Of a DNA stretch of 64,000 nucleotides, positions 55,301 through 64,000 are shown piece after piece. The position numbers and the translations under genes are program-made. The stretch spans positions 19,579,750 to 19,643,749 of the forward strand of contig NC_092356.1 of NCBI RefSeq assembly GCF_963676685.1, read 5' to 3'. This DNA is from Mytilus edulis. Taxonomy: Eukaryota > Mollusca > Bivalvia > Mytilida > Mytilidae. A model generated the notes under the pieces. The model made no database searches. It saw only the letters and a list, made by a program, of their open reading frames with translations, and was not told where the DNA came from. Position 1 is the stretch's first letter, and the number at the start of each line of letters is the position of its first letter.

Positions 55301-58288
55301 TTATAATATTAGATTAATATCTAGAGTCAGAAAAAAGAGGAAAAAGTTTACCAATAGTAGAATGTTAAGATCATCTTTCCATATTATCCTAAAAAAAAGT
55401 GAGAACAGAAATCAAATAGCTCAGAAATAGTTACATAGTAAAATCAGAAAGTATAATTCCAATACCAATTGATTTACATAGAGCAATTGATTTACATAAA
55501 CAAAGACCAATAATTGCAGCGACAAACCTTTCATATATCGGACACTAGTTAGGAACTCAAAAGAAAGACGAATTAACTTATTAAACAAAAGTCATAAACT
55601 GATAAAAAAAAGTTTGCCAAAAGTAGAATCTTAAGACTATCTTTCCATGTTATCCTCAACAATAAATGAACACAAAAATCAAATAGCATTGATCAGAGCT
55701 ATAGTTTCACAGTAAAAATGTAAAATATAATCAATACAATTCCAATACTTATTTCTTTTGATGCCCAATAAGTGGTACACCTTACGGATATATCTTACTC
55801 TACTTAGGAACCCAAAGTAAGGGTTACATTACAGTTATGAGGAGACGATTTAAGTACCAACACTGTATGATAAAAATCAAACCAGTCGAGAGAAAATACT
55901 TGATGACTTCTATAACAAAACTGACACTTATGGAGTAGGAACTGCTTACCCTTTTCTGAGCACCTGATTTAATCTCCAGTCAAAGATTGGGTTTGTGATA
56001 TTGTAGTTGTTGGGGTTTGTTTTGGCCAAAGTGTTGTCTTTAAATATTTGTGTTGATGGTCCTTAACAAAACATGTTAAGTTACAATTTTGTTTTAACAT
56101 TTTGAACTTCATTTTCTTTTTCACTTTCATTTCTTATACATATAAGAAAGAAGATGTGGTATGATTGCCAATAAGACAACTCTCAACAAGAGACCAAATG
56201 AATCAGAAACTAACAACTATTATAGGTCACTGAGCAGTCTTCAACAATGAGCAAAGCCCATACTGCATATATAGTCAGCTATAAAAGACTGTACATGTTC
56301 ATAGAAAAGAAAAATTACCAACCTGGACTCACCATGTATAAAACAAAAGTCAGCTTTTTTTGTCAATATATTTACAGTTTAGTTGTAACCAGTAACAACA
56401 TTGGCAGTAAAGGACTGTGTGCCCTGGCTGATGCAATGAAAACCAACACGACATTAACTAATATCTACATCTGGGGAAACAAGCTAGAGGAACCAGCAGC
56501 AATTGTAAGTTTAAGCAATGATGGTCATAAATTTCAACGATGGTATCTGATGTTCTCTGAACTTAACTATTCAGGATTTTGATTTTGATTTTAGTGTTTA
56601 TTATGCCATTTTAAGCACCAAGTTTGGGCTATTTTGTGGCGGCAATTTTTTGTTGGTGGAGGAATCTGAAGTGCCTGGAGAAAAAACCACGAAAAACCAC
56701 CAACCTTGGATAGGAAAACTGACATTACTAGTCAATTAAGATTGGAATCAAGTGCACACGCTCAAGCAGGGTTCAAAACCCACAACCTCAGTGTTGACTG
56801 TCTAGTGATTACAGTAGTAACTACTTTGACCACTTGGCCACTAAGGCCCCATAACTATTCAGAAGAAATAAAAGTAAAGTACAAGAAGGTAAAAAGTGTA
56901 CTTCAGCGTACTTGATGTTTTTACACTCTTTGGTATTTAGCTAAGTTTACTCAGACTGTCTCCAAAATATCTTCTGGGATCATGCAACAATCACTATATA
57001 ATTTTGATGTTTTTCTCACCCAATGATGAAACCAAAAACTAGTAGACAGAATTTGAATTTGGACAGTGAGTCACTTACAGTTTATAGTAATGCCCTTTTT
57101 AACTCATTCTTTATTTTTATGCTAAATTAGAGTTTTGACTCTAATTTCAAGGTCCACTGAACATAGAAAATGATAGTGCACTTGGGGCATCAGTGTGCTA
57201 TGGACACATTCTTGTTTATTTTTTTTGATATTCACTAGAAAGGAACCTTACAAGTGAAATAAATAAAAGATATTTCAAATGGATATTTTGTAATGAAGCA
57301 AAGTACTGAAAAAAGTTAAATCACAGAAATACTGAACTCCAATGAAAATTCAAAATGGAATGTCCATAATCAAACGACAAAATCAAAAGCTTTAACAAAT
57401 CAAACGAATAAATAACAACTGTAATATTCCTGACTTGGTACAGTATTAACCGTATGACGTATTAGTAACATGCTGCGTTTTGATGAAAAATAAACAATGA
57501 AACACAACAATATTAACAGATAATGTCACCATTAAGAAATTTACTAACCTCCTACGGATTCATAGAGGGTCACCATGTGATGGCTTTAAACCAATCAAAA
57601 CGTGATAATTTGTTTTATAAGGTTAAAGAGAAATAACAAAGTGTGAAATAATTCTTATAATAATATGACTGACCAGATTAATACTAAAGCAATAAATGAA
57701 AAGCAGACAGCAAAAAAGAACAACCCTTGATGCCTAATACGTAATATTGGTTTTCGGCTTTCATAAGTGCATAAAAATTTGTGGTAGGATTATCATGTTT
57801 TGGAAAACCAATTCTTATGCTTACATAATTATGAGAGTGGTCAAAAAACATCACATAAGAACTTACTATAGCAATCATTTTGAAAATGCTTTAAAACTAG
57901 AACTAGAAATTATCAAGTGCATTTATTATTGCAACTTTGGAGGAAGGACCATGGGTGAAAAAGGTACTTTTTTCTTATTTTGTGTACAATTATATGTTAT
58001 GTTCCTTCCTTTTAAATGAGGACCTTTTATAAAGTCTTAATATTGTGTTATTATTTTTTTTAGGCCTTTGCTAATTTGATAGACAATGGAAGACTGAGCA
58101 AGGAGAACACAGATGTCCAGGCTTATGTTGTAGATGGAGCCACTAAACTTTGTGAACTTAGTCATCAAATAAGCCGACATACTTACTTTGCACCAAGTTA
58201 CGGGGATGATGTGCCATCATGGCAGCCAAGAGGCAAAAATCCAAGAGGATCTGATGTCGTTGTTATGAAAAATTTGACAGTTTATTAA
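40245..58288 (+). CDS. LRRC34: leucine-rich repeat-containing protein 34 (nine coding exons)
   Basis: The joined exons are 40245-40360, 45597-45786, 47154-47237, 48166-48294, 49181-49312, 51084-51202, 54894-55049, 56378-56504 and 58064-58288. They total 1278 nt, i.e. 425 residues plus TAA, in one frame with GT/AG at every junction. Human LRRC34 is of similar size. Residues 1-40 are an N-terminal helix (YDAVCTELGRQPHPYILKMF). Ribonuclease-inhibitor-type LRRs of 28-29 residues follow (LDLRYNLITDEGAKFIAKLI, LNLMCNEIGAVGAEHIAKAL, LRMTGNKMGNKGGMWFAQAL, LDLGYNRLEDDGAIHIANAL). Then come IYIWGNKLEE and a non-LRR tail with ENTDVQAYVVDG. Motifs such as NRPILFSHQEE and IYIWGNK identify LRRC34 rather than an NLR. 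In mouse it is linked to pluripotent and germ cells and the nucleolus; a mussel role is not known. No stops or shifts, so it appears functional. Confidence 0.93.
42551..42613. ncRNA. relic of the retroposon's stem-loop domain, LRRC34 intron 1
   Basis: ctgggctggtgatacc then attatggtat, cagtccaccagcag and gacccaa. The outer stems match 9363-9420 (GCTGGTG with CACCAGC), but the inner hairpin is now ATACCATTATGGTAT. No hammerhead is nearby. Confidence 0.55.
43740..44105 (+). repeat. tandem duplication, 182-bp period, LRRC34 intron 1
   Basis: ccaagcaactttcaattaat is at 43754 and 43936. Both copies continue through aataagcaatt, tcttaagtt-type sequence, catctgtttgacagttattt/aaatgtttgacagttttttc and tcaaggc. 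Confidence 0.8.
44722..44778 (-). repeat. repeat A fragment, LRRC34 intron 1
   Basis: ggatatttgtctcattggca then attataccacatcttcc, the inverted front end. Confidence 0.7.
45597..45786 (+). CDS. LRRC34: LRRC34 exon 2 (first LRR, alternative donor downstream)
   Basis: Acceptor atttcag. Encodes DFKDQMHLYLAGNNNLLTDK and then NNSYVTSLDLRYNLITDEG to AKLIE, donor gtaag at 45787. The following 84 bases duplicate the LRR and donor (see the duplication entry), so the exon can end at 45786 or 45870 without changing frame. Confidence 0.92.
45721..45888 (+). repeat. 84-bp in-frame LRR-unit duplication, two copies
   Basis: agtctagatctacgatacaa starts at 45721 and 45805, exactly 84 bp (28 codons) apart. 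The copies run through gatgaaggagctaagtttat to gaggtaagacatc and differ at only about three positions. The donor gtaag occurs at 45787 and 45871. Reading through the first donor adds 28 codons with one extra LRR and stays open to a stop at 45889-45891 if neither donor is used. Confidence 0.92.
45900..46137 (+). repeat. tandem duplication, 118-bp period
   Basis: gtttattttcattggttcct at 45902 recurs at 46020. Both copies continue through aaattttcctgaac, atgtttttccatagcttaag and cctgagctagcgaaata. It lies directly after the exon-2 duplication, in intron 2. Confidence 0.85.
46224..46460. mobile_element. MITE, 237 bp, LRRC34 intron 2
   Basis: Inverted ends of about 34 bp: ttaggccaaataaaaaagta then tgtgtggttccagtta on the left, ttactggaaccacaca then tatttttatttggcctaa on the right. 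The interior has agggtaggtaggtaggga. It is non-coding. Confidence 0.85.
46480..46690 (+). repeat. dispersed repeat D, two partial copies
   Basis: gagattgataccaatgggac then cataagtcgaaaataaactg (46490-46545), and gagaacaataccaaaggaac then cttaagtcaataataaactg (46595-46660) are the same short block repeated about 105 bp apart. Confidence 0.6.
47154..47237 (+). CDS. LRRC34: LRRC34 exon 3
   Basis: Exactly one 28-codon LRR, phase 0 at both ends: ETTKLTDLNLMCNEIGAVGA then EHIAKALL. Acceptor tttcag, donor gtaatt. Its symmetric phase matches the in-frame behaviour of the 84-bp duplication in exon 2. Confidence 0.93.
47666..47817. repeat. fold-back hairpin, ~152 bp, intron 3
   Basis: Left arm ataactaatcgccgtatttg then atcaaaaataagacaac; right arm gttgtcttatttttgat then caaatacggcgattagttat. 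The loop itself folds (ggattaaactcgtgctgcgc, actcgtgtaatcc). Nearly the whole element is one long hairpin. Confidence 0.85.
48166..48294 (+). CDS. LRRC34: LRRC34 exon 4
   Basis: KNESLKTLRMTGNKMGNKGG, then MWFAQALQVNTTLEALDVAD and TDL. Acceptor atttcag, donor gtaagc, phase 0 throughout. Confidence 0.93.
48430..48690 (+). repeat. repeat A copy, intron 4
   Basis: aagacttggtatgattgcca, atgagacaaata, aacaatttcaacaagaaaac. Diverged. Confidence 0.65.
49181..49312 (+). CDS. LRRC34: LRRC34 exon 5
   Basis: TIESIIAISTVLYNNKTLKA, then LNINRPILFSHQEETTVHFA and EMLK. Donor gtgaaa. The RPILFSHQEETTVH insert between LRRs is a hallmark of LRRC34. Confidence 0.93.
49505..49650 (+). repeat. repeat A copy, intron 5
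   Basis: agatgtggtatgattgccaa, attaacaactataggtcacc, gtacggccttcaacaatgag, agcccataacgcatagtcag, ctataataggccccgataag. Close to consensus, so relatively recent. Confidence 0.85.
50731..50879. repeat. fold-back hairpin, ~149 bp, intron 5
   Basis: Left arm attgatgcaagcgatacttc, attgtagttttaatatgggt, aggcattatattc; right arm gaatataatgcct, acctatgttaaaactacaat, gcttgcatgaat. About 55-bp arms with a few mismatches. Confidence 0.85.
51084..51202 (+). CDS. LRRC34: LRRC34 exon 6
   Basis: VNTTLKEVHFQKYDMRDFGM then TRLAENLMHNDTLTYLDLS plus two bases (tg). Donor gtatgc. With the first base of exon 7 the split codon becomes Cys, giving LDLSCNRIT. Confidence 0.92.
51400..53316. other. intron 6, no gene seen
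   Basis: A short motif acgtgacaggaaacca occurs twice (about 51410 and 51565). The remainder is AT-rich with no exon or strong repeat recognised. Confidence 0.4.
53317..53884. mobile_element. long-TIR element, 568 bp, intron 6
   Basis: The arms are about 180 bp at roughly 95% identity. The left begins ctatagtcgccgtcagctga and includes actatcaatcacgttcactc and ccactactgacctacctttt; the right ends tcagctgacggccactatag. The core of about 190 bp is non-coding. The ends are palindromic ctatag, so the exact edge and target duplication (TA or longer) are ambiguous. Confidence 0.85.
54691..54792. repeat. fold-back hairpin, ~102 bp, intron 6
   Basis: Left arm atcataaaatatcagcc then cacaatgtgaaacttttt; right arm aaaaagattcacattgtg then ggctgatattttacgat. 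The motif tcacaatgtgag also occurs at 54539 and 54570. Confidence 0.75.
54894..55049 (+). CDS. LRRC34: LRRC34 exon 7
   Basis: Acceptor attccag. NRITRDGINELSKVLEKN, TAIEVLDLGYNRLEDDGAIH, IANALASLNTNLK plus two bases (ac). Donor gtaagt. Confidence 0.93.
55085..55830 (+). repeat. degenerate tandem array, ~265-bp units, intron 7
   Basis: ttaggaactcaaaataaag (55276), ttaggaactcaaaagaaag (55549) and taggaacccaaagtaagg (about 55804) mark three units. A second landmark, aaaatcaaa after a ccatcttcc/catctttcc/ctatctttcc block, recurs at about 55103, 55370 and 55636. The units are quite diverged. Confidence 0.7.
56150..56295 (+). repeat. repeat A copy, intron 7
   Basis: agatgtggtatgattgccaa, taagacaactctcaacaaga, gagcaaagcccatactgcat, gtcagctataaaagact. 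It ends about 80 bases before exon 8. Confidence 0.8.
56378..56504 (+). CDS. LRRC34: LRRC34 exon 8
   Basis: Acceptor tttacag. LVVTSNNIGSKGLCALADAM then KTNTTLTNIYIWGNKLEEPA and AI. Donor gtaagt. The split Thr codon with exon 7 restores the LRR (LKTLVVTSNNIG). Confidence 0.93.
57119..57217 (+). repeat. tatgcccc-type element, 3' end only
   Basis: tgctaaattagagttttgac, ggtccactgaacatagaaaa, tgatagtgcacttggggcat, gacacattcttgttt. A 5'-truncated copy, a pattern usual for retroposons. Confidence 0.7.
57350..57620 (+). repeat. repeats C and E side by side, intron 8
   Basis: Repeat C at 57350-57450 (aaaattcaaaatggaatgtc, caaaatcaaaagctttaaca, ctgacttggtacagt), then repeat E at about 57530-57620. 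Confidence 0.6.
58064..58288 (+). CDS. LRRC34: LRRC34 terminal exon 9
   Basis: Acceptor ttttttag. AFANLIDNGRLSKENTDVQA, YVVDGATKLCELSHQISRHT, YFAPSYGDDVPSWQPRGKNP, RGSDVVVMKNLTVY, TAA at 58286-58288. The tail after HTYF is longer and more polar than I recall for vertebrate LRRC34 and may be lineage-specific. Confidence 0.92.
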   Translation, partial: AFANLIDNGRLSKENTDVQAYVVDGATKLCELSHQISRHTYFAPSYGDDVPSWQPRGKNPRGSDVVVMKNLTVY

Positions 58289-58734
58289 AAATCATTTTTA
58301 TTTTTGTGTTCCATTGATACTGTTTCAAATTTTAACAACTGAAACAAAAAGGTTATGTTTTTTTGGAAAAAAATGTTGTTTTGATAGACAATCATCAGAA
58401 AGAAATGAGAAACAAAACTGTATATTTTTACTGATTATTATTATTAACTTATTACAAGATTCTCGATGAATTATGCTGAATAGTTAATTATGACTTGAAT
58501 CTGTAAATGATTGAGAGGTTTGGTTTTTTAATCTGGTGATTTATTTGCCTTCAAGGTTCTCTCAGAAAAAGAGCAATAATGTCACCGGCATATGTCTCTT
58601 TTCATTATTATTTGATTTTTGTTTTAAGGTAAACTGTGATATTTTCATTATATATTCATTTGTTTATAATGCATTCTCATTAAAATATTTTACTTATATG
58701 GTACCTGGTTTACATTTGATTTTTTTAGAAATAA

Positions 58735-59015
58735 AGAGATGTGGTATAATTGCTAATGAGTAGATGTAAGTATTACAGGCAACTGTATCGGCCCGTATGT
58801 ATGGCCTTCAGCAATATACCAATTGGGACAGGACTTACATATACAAATTAGAAGATGTGGTATAATTGCAAAATAAGGCAACTCTCCCAGAGATTAAATG
58901 ACATAGAAACTATAGACTATAGGTCAACATATTGCCTTCAACAATGTGCAAAAGCCATACTGAATAGTCATCTATAAATTGCCCTGATATGCCAAATGTA
59001 AAACAATTCAAATGA
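58735..59015 (+). repeat. repeat A, two adjacent fragments
   Basis: First fragment agatgtggtataattgctaa at 58738. A second, longer one from agaagatgtggtataattgc at 58851 runs through actataggtcaacatattgc and gcaaaagccatactgaatag to taaaacaattcaaatga. Confidence 0.75.
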
Positions 59016-59721
59016 TTGATTGAATTACATCAATACATACTATTAATGAATGTTTAGTTGGTGTACATTAGCAGGACTATGCTAAGGGCATGTCTCATAT
59101 AAGATAATGATATATAAAGTAACAGTTGCCCATTTTACCCATAATATAATAAGTGGGGCTCTACATAAAGTGTGCCAGTATCTCCAATGCAGTTTATCAA
59201 ATCTGGTTTTATTTTTCTAGTACATAAAGCCTTAAAAGTTTGTAGATTTTTCCATCTGGACTTCTGGGGTGGAAAGTTTTAAGACAAAGAAAACAGGTAG
59301 GGTTATGCAGCTCTGATATATTCATATATGTAGTTAATAGCAGTGAAACCTCTCGTCCTTGATCCTAAAAAGGGGTGACAAAATATATAGGAAAGAAGGT
59401 AAATCAAACGACAAAAAAAAACCTGGGGACTAGAACAGCACAGAATAATAATGGAAATTAAACCCAACAAAATATAAGGACCTGTAAGACGAAAAAGATA
59501 TAGACAGAACAGTGGCAATAAGCAATGTGTATCAACCCCAAGGCATCGAGACAAATATCTGTATTAGAAGAATAAACCGACAGCCACATTTATAATCGAA
59601 AACGGAATTGGTCTTTAGCAGCAAATCAACCATATTCTTCTGACATATATGCAATATTGGTATAATAATTGGCAGACTAATGGGACGTTTGCAACAGCTT
59701 CTAGAAGGATTGAAAGCTCAC

Positions 59722-60310
59722 GAGCATGTTTAACCCCAACACATTATGTATGTGCCTGTTAGAAGTCAAGAGCCTGTTAATCAGTGGTTTTCTTTGCTAC
59801 ATGTCTGTCATAATTGTTTTTCATATTTTTTTTTGCATAATTAATAAGATTAGGCTGTTTGTTTTCTCATTTGAATTGTTTCATATTTATGCCCCAACTA
59901 CGATAGTAGAGGAGCATTATGTTTTTTTGGTCTGTGCGTCCGTCCGTCTGTCACGCTTCAGGTTAAAGTTTTTGGTCAAGGTAGTTTTTGATGAAGTTGA
60001 AGTCCAATCAACTTGAAACTTTGTACATGTTCTCTGTAATATGATCCTTCTAATTTTAATACCAAATTAGAGTTTTTAACCCCATTTCACGGGCCACTGA
60101 TCATAGCAAATGATAGTGCGAGTAGGGCATCTGTGTACTGTGGACAGATTCTTGTTTATTTTATGTCTGGACCATTTATAACCTACTATACGGTATGAGA
60201 TTTTTCTTAGTTGAAGGCCGTACAATTGCTTATAAATGATTAAATCCAATACATTTGAACTTTGTTGGATATAGCTGCCTCATTTGCAATTAAACCACAT
60301 CTCCTTATTT
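59722..60310 (-). repeat. repeat A, inverted, interrupted copy
   Basis: The left part (59722-59887) reads catgtttaaccccaacacat, gcctgttaatcagtggtttt, ttctcatttgaattgtttca. After the tatgcccc element it resumes (about 60165-60310) with taacctactatacggtatga, gttgaaggccgtacaattgc, tgcctcatttgcaattaaac and cacatct. Both halves are co-linear with the repeat A consensus. Confidence 0.75.
59888..60157 (+). mobile_element. tatgcccc-type element inserted in repeat A, 270 bp
   Basis: Runs from tatgccccaactacgatagt to gacagattcttgttt, matching 38594-38865 end to end. The interrupted host repeat defines both ends. A ttta/ttta-like flank suggests a short target duplication. It has no coding potential; a 96-codon frame through it is a shadow. 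Confidence 0.75.
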
Positions 60311-60319
60311 TATATTCAA

Positions 60320-61290
60320 AATCCAAAAACGGATACGAACGTCGACTATTTGAGTAGTTATCGCTAAAAGTACCAAATGTTCATTGGACATAGATGATTA
60401 AATGGATTTACAGACTCATCTCTAAAACCTCAAAAACTTAGAACCCAGGCACCGATACTGATCCTACAATTAATTTTGGTTCAAAGTAATAATGTTTTAA
60501 AAGTAGAACATGTAGAATGTAATAAGAATCTTTTATTCGTAAGCAATACAACATATAGAATATAAATATTTCAAATATTCAAATACATCAGTGAAATATA
60601 TATAATACATTTAAACAATCAGTCAAATAATTATATAAGTAAGTATACCCATATAACTGTACAGCAGAGTTTGATAAAATATTACACATATTAGGAATTT
60701 ATAAATAAATATAATTACGTCCCTTCTCGGTCAGGAATACTTCCCTTAATGGTTAAGGTCCTTTAATACATAATTGACAGATAGCAGGTAGTTGCACTAG
60801 TTTAAAATTCGAAGGTTTTCTCCTATAATATCAGTATGGTTTGATAAATTTCGTTTGAAGTTCATTTAACAATTGTGTACTTTATTAGATCTCTTGAATT
60901 ATGTAAGGGATGAACATGTCCTGATACGACCCTGTCATTAAGATTTTGATAAGCCTATTTTACAATAAAACGAAATGTCATTTAATCATTTAAACTGAGT
61001 GCACATTGACGGCAAATCATGTATCTATCTACCTTATGTTTTTCCGTTTCACCTGAAATAAAGAATCTATTTATAAATTAAATACAATTTAAACGTCATC
61101 AAAAGTCATTTAAAAAACCTCAAGGAAATTATTTTGGTCGCCATTTTTAGAAGTGTTGGACAATTGATATTATTTCGAACTGGACAAGAATTTGAACATT
61201 TTATAAGGTACTATTCAAAATTACTTTGGCATAACAATGATGACAACAAACAATATGATTTTAAAAAAAATCTACTCATTATAAATATCA
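60320..61290. other. no gene seen
   Basis: AT-rich intergenic DNA with no recognised repeat or exon. Confidence 0.4.
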
Positions 61291-61294
61291 CATG

Positions 61295-62115
61295 TTAAGG
61301 TTCCACTAAAGTCAAAATATAGGACTCTTCATAAACATATTAACTTTGCCTGTATTTTTCAACCTATAATGAATAAAGTCCTAAACTATGGGAACATATG
61401 TTCATTTAAACATACTTAACATATACACACTGTGAAAATTGTAAATAAGCTTGCAGTTTTTATGTTGTGTCAAACCGGTTTTGGGACGAACACTAAATTT
61501 TCCCAAAAATCTGGAGGCTTGCGAGATGACTTAATTTGTTTAAAATTGGTAAAAATGAATACTGCTACATATAATGCAGTACAAAAAAAGTAAAATCACA
61601 AAAAATACTGAACTTAGAGGAAAATCAATTCGGAAAGTCCATAATCACATGGCAAAATCAAACAACAAAACGCATCAAAAACTAATGTTGATTTTTAAGA
61701 AAAAGTATTGATTTACGAGTTTCAGTTAAATTCATATATCTAAGTGAACGCTTATCAAAGGTACAATACAGAAATTGGACAAAAATTACATTGAAACATA
61801 TTTATTTGACAAATAAACACTAGCTTGTACTGCATTACATGTAACAGTATTCGTTTATACCAATTTTAAACAAATTACGTCATCTCATAGGCCTCCAGAT
61901 TTTTTGGAAATTTAGTGTTCAGCCCCAAAACCGGTTTGACCAAAACATAAAAATTTCAAGTTTATTTACTTTTTTTACAGTGTGTATATGTTAAGTATGT
62001 TTAAATGAACATATGTTCCCATGGTTTAGGACTTTATTTAATATATGTTGAAAAATGCAGGCAAAGTTAAGATATTTCTGTAGTGTCCTATATTTTTACT
62101 TTAGTGGAACCTTAA
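61295..62115. mobile_element. long inverted-repeat element, 821 bp, arms ~290 bp
   Basis: The left arm 61295-61584 begins ttaaggttccactaaagtca and includes gaacatatgttcatttaaac, tgtcaaaccggttttggga and aatctggaggcttgcgagat. The right arm 61825-62115 gives the inverse, ending actttagtggaaccttaa. The arms carry scattered differences (roughly 85-90% identity by eye), so the element is old. The core contains a repeat C fragment near 61620-61680. No transposase. Confidence 0.85.
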
Positions 62116-63760
62116 TATTGCAGGGTAATAATATAACTACGTTATTTGTGATACTTTTGTAAGTGTATCTTGACACGGGGAACAAAGAAATCAATATATC
62201 GTGGCCCTCCTCGACCCTGTCATGCGTTTCAGTAAATAAGATTATTCGATTAAGATTTGCATTTCACATGTCCTTTCGAAATTATGTAACATACACCAAC
62301 GAAAATATATATTGGATTAAACATAAACTAACGAAAAGACGAAGGAAATGATGCATTTCATTAGCTGTTCAGTAGCTTTTTTTAATTCACAATATCAGAA
62401 GTAATCCTCATTCGATCATGTTACAGTTGGAATTATGTATCAGTTGACACAATGTTGACTGCGGTACCAAAGTTTGTTTTTGTTTTTACTTTTATGTCTG
62501 CTTGGTTTGCTCACACATAGTTAACAGTATAATGGAAATATATCCAACTGTCATACAAGTGAGAGGTATAATGAATAATGATACCAGGTTAAGTCCATTA
62601 TGAAATACCTGAACAAAGTCAGGAATTTGACAGTTATGTTCAATTAGTTTTCAATTAGTTTGATGTGTTTGAGCTTTTGACTTTGCTATTTGATTATAAA
62701 CCTTCCCTTTGATTTACCTTGGATATCGATATTTTTTATTTCATTATTTGGTAAGATTTACTACGTTTATAAGCGATTACCTTAACAGCATTTTCATGGC
62801 TCAATGGTCAGACTTTTTTGTTTTGTTCAGGTTTTAACAAATATCTATAAAATTTGGTGATCAAACATGCTTATCCGAAAGATGATAGCTTAGCTTTCTT
62901 GTATAATTCAAGAAAATTGATTTTTAATATTCTCTTTTCAAATCCGAAATATTGTGTTATCAGATAATACAATAGGATTTTTAATTATTGTCAGAAATAA
63001 CATTTGTACTAGTTGTTTTTCTCCTTTTTAATATGACATAAGTATGTATATCTTTGTATATATATTTTTTTCAATACACCAGGGTCAACAGTAGTTTACC
63101 AATTTTCAAATTTCGTAAAACATTTTGAATATACGGAGAAAGTAAAAAACTTCAAAACCGGTTTCTTAGACAGAAATAGCTACTCCTCCGGTACATGCAT
63201 TATCTGCCGAGCTCATCCAGACAGTCAAAATATCATAAAAAAAGAAATAAACCTCACAATTTACAATTCTGACGATTATGCTCCTATCTTTGTATCTTTG
63301 TTTTCCGAAATTATATCAGTCGTGATTTTTCGGTAAAGAAATAAGAAGTTTTAGGTAGAAAAGATATTCCAACTATGGTTTACTCATCTATATCGGATTA
63401 TTTTAATATGTTTTGCATACTTCATTTGAGACTGTAGTTTCCTATAATATCACCTGCACACTAATCATCACTGAAGTAGCGATACGATGAATATGATACA
63501 AGCTATAGCTAGGTGTTACATAATTTTGATTGTCTGGTAGAGTTCATATGACCTTGACCTCATTTGCATTGATCAGTGATAATATTAAGCTTATGTTACA
63601 CTGTAGTATAAAATTCGTAATACAGAGACAATTTATGTTCAATCATGAAATGTAAAGCGGATGAGATATTTCAGCTTGTCCACTCATGTTAATCTAGAAT
63701 CAAAGAATTGAAGATTTAAGATATCAATGTTTATCTTGCCTTCTATGCATTTCTAGGAAT
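62116..63760. other. no gene seen
   Basis: Includes an inverted repeat C fragment at about 62640-62750 (gtttgagcttttgactttgc, gattataaaccttccctttg). No convincing exon. Confidence 0.4.
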
Positions 63761-63869
63761 ATGATTGGCTAAAAGTGTCAGCGTAGAGACCGTGTATATT
63801 CCATATTAATTAATTAGGAAGGCGGGGCTTTTTTCAATACCAGGTTAGTGGCCGGGGGATTGCCAAATC

Positions 63870-63980
63870 ATACCCTGTTCTAACCAGAAAACATTAAAAA
63901 CATACCCTGTTCTAGACACGCTCATAAGATGTATCCCTGTTCTAGACCGTATAACATAGATACTGTTCTAGACTGTATCT
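63870..63980 (+). repeat. short tandem motif ccctgttctagac, four or more copies
   Basis: accctgttctaacc (63873), accctgttctagac (63904), tccctgttctagac (about 63936) and tactgttctagactg (about 63961), spaced 25-32 bp. The array may continue beyond the window. Confidence 0.75.
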
Positions 63981-64000
63981 TAAACAGTTAAATAAACGAT

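Overview
This window is AT-rich, intron-rich animal DNA. It looks like a marine bivalve, most likely a mussel (Mytilus or a close mytilid). The reasons are at least sixteen full or partial copies of a mussel-type dispersed repeat (core gatgtggtatgattgccaatgagac split here as gatgtggtatgattg / ccaatgagac), remnants of Mab-21/cGAS-like genes of the type expanded in bivalves, and hammerhead-ribozyme retroposons known from bivalves. The species call is inference; no search was run.

Layout. 1-535: last exon of a Mab-21-type gene entering from the left. 2-10 kb: dispersed repeats, a 186-bp satellite (about 4.87-5.8 kb) and two hammerhead elements. 8.8-15.7 kb: a degenerate tandem segmental duplication with a unit near 2.66 kb. 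16.5-19.9 kb: a decayed DNA transposon whose wrecked protein can still be read in pieces. 20-22 kb: fold-back hairpins and a further hammerhead element. 23.1-25.2 kb: a terminal-inverted-repeat (TIR) element whose arms are arrays of short repeats. 25.3-26.7 kb: a broken Mab-21/cGAS-like gene. 27.2-29.7 kb: a reverse-transcriptase relic split by a Harbinger-like transposon. 30-33 kb: a fourth copy of the segmental repeat carrying three separate insertions. 33.5-40 kb: mostly unrecognised DNA with a few repeats.

The one clear intact gene is a complete LRRC34 orthologue on the + strand. It has nine coding exons from 40245 to 58288 that join in frame to 425 codons with consensus splice sites. Its introns hold most of the repeats of the right half. 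Exon 2 carries an exact 84-bp (28-codon) in-frame tandem duplication that includes the splice donor, so a one-repeat-longer isoform is possible. A 194-bp MITE sits just upstream of the first coding exon. 58.3-64 kb: dispersed repeats, one nested insertion, a long inverted repeat with 290-bp arms, and a short tandem motif at the right edge.

Apart from LRRC34 and the terminal exon at the left edge, the coding traces are dead mobile-element or immune-family relics. The most informative material is the transposon archaeology: nested insertions with readable target duplications, and ribozyme retroposons with ends set by the ribozyme cleavage site.
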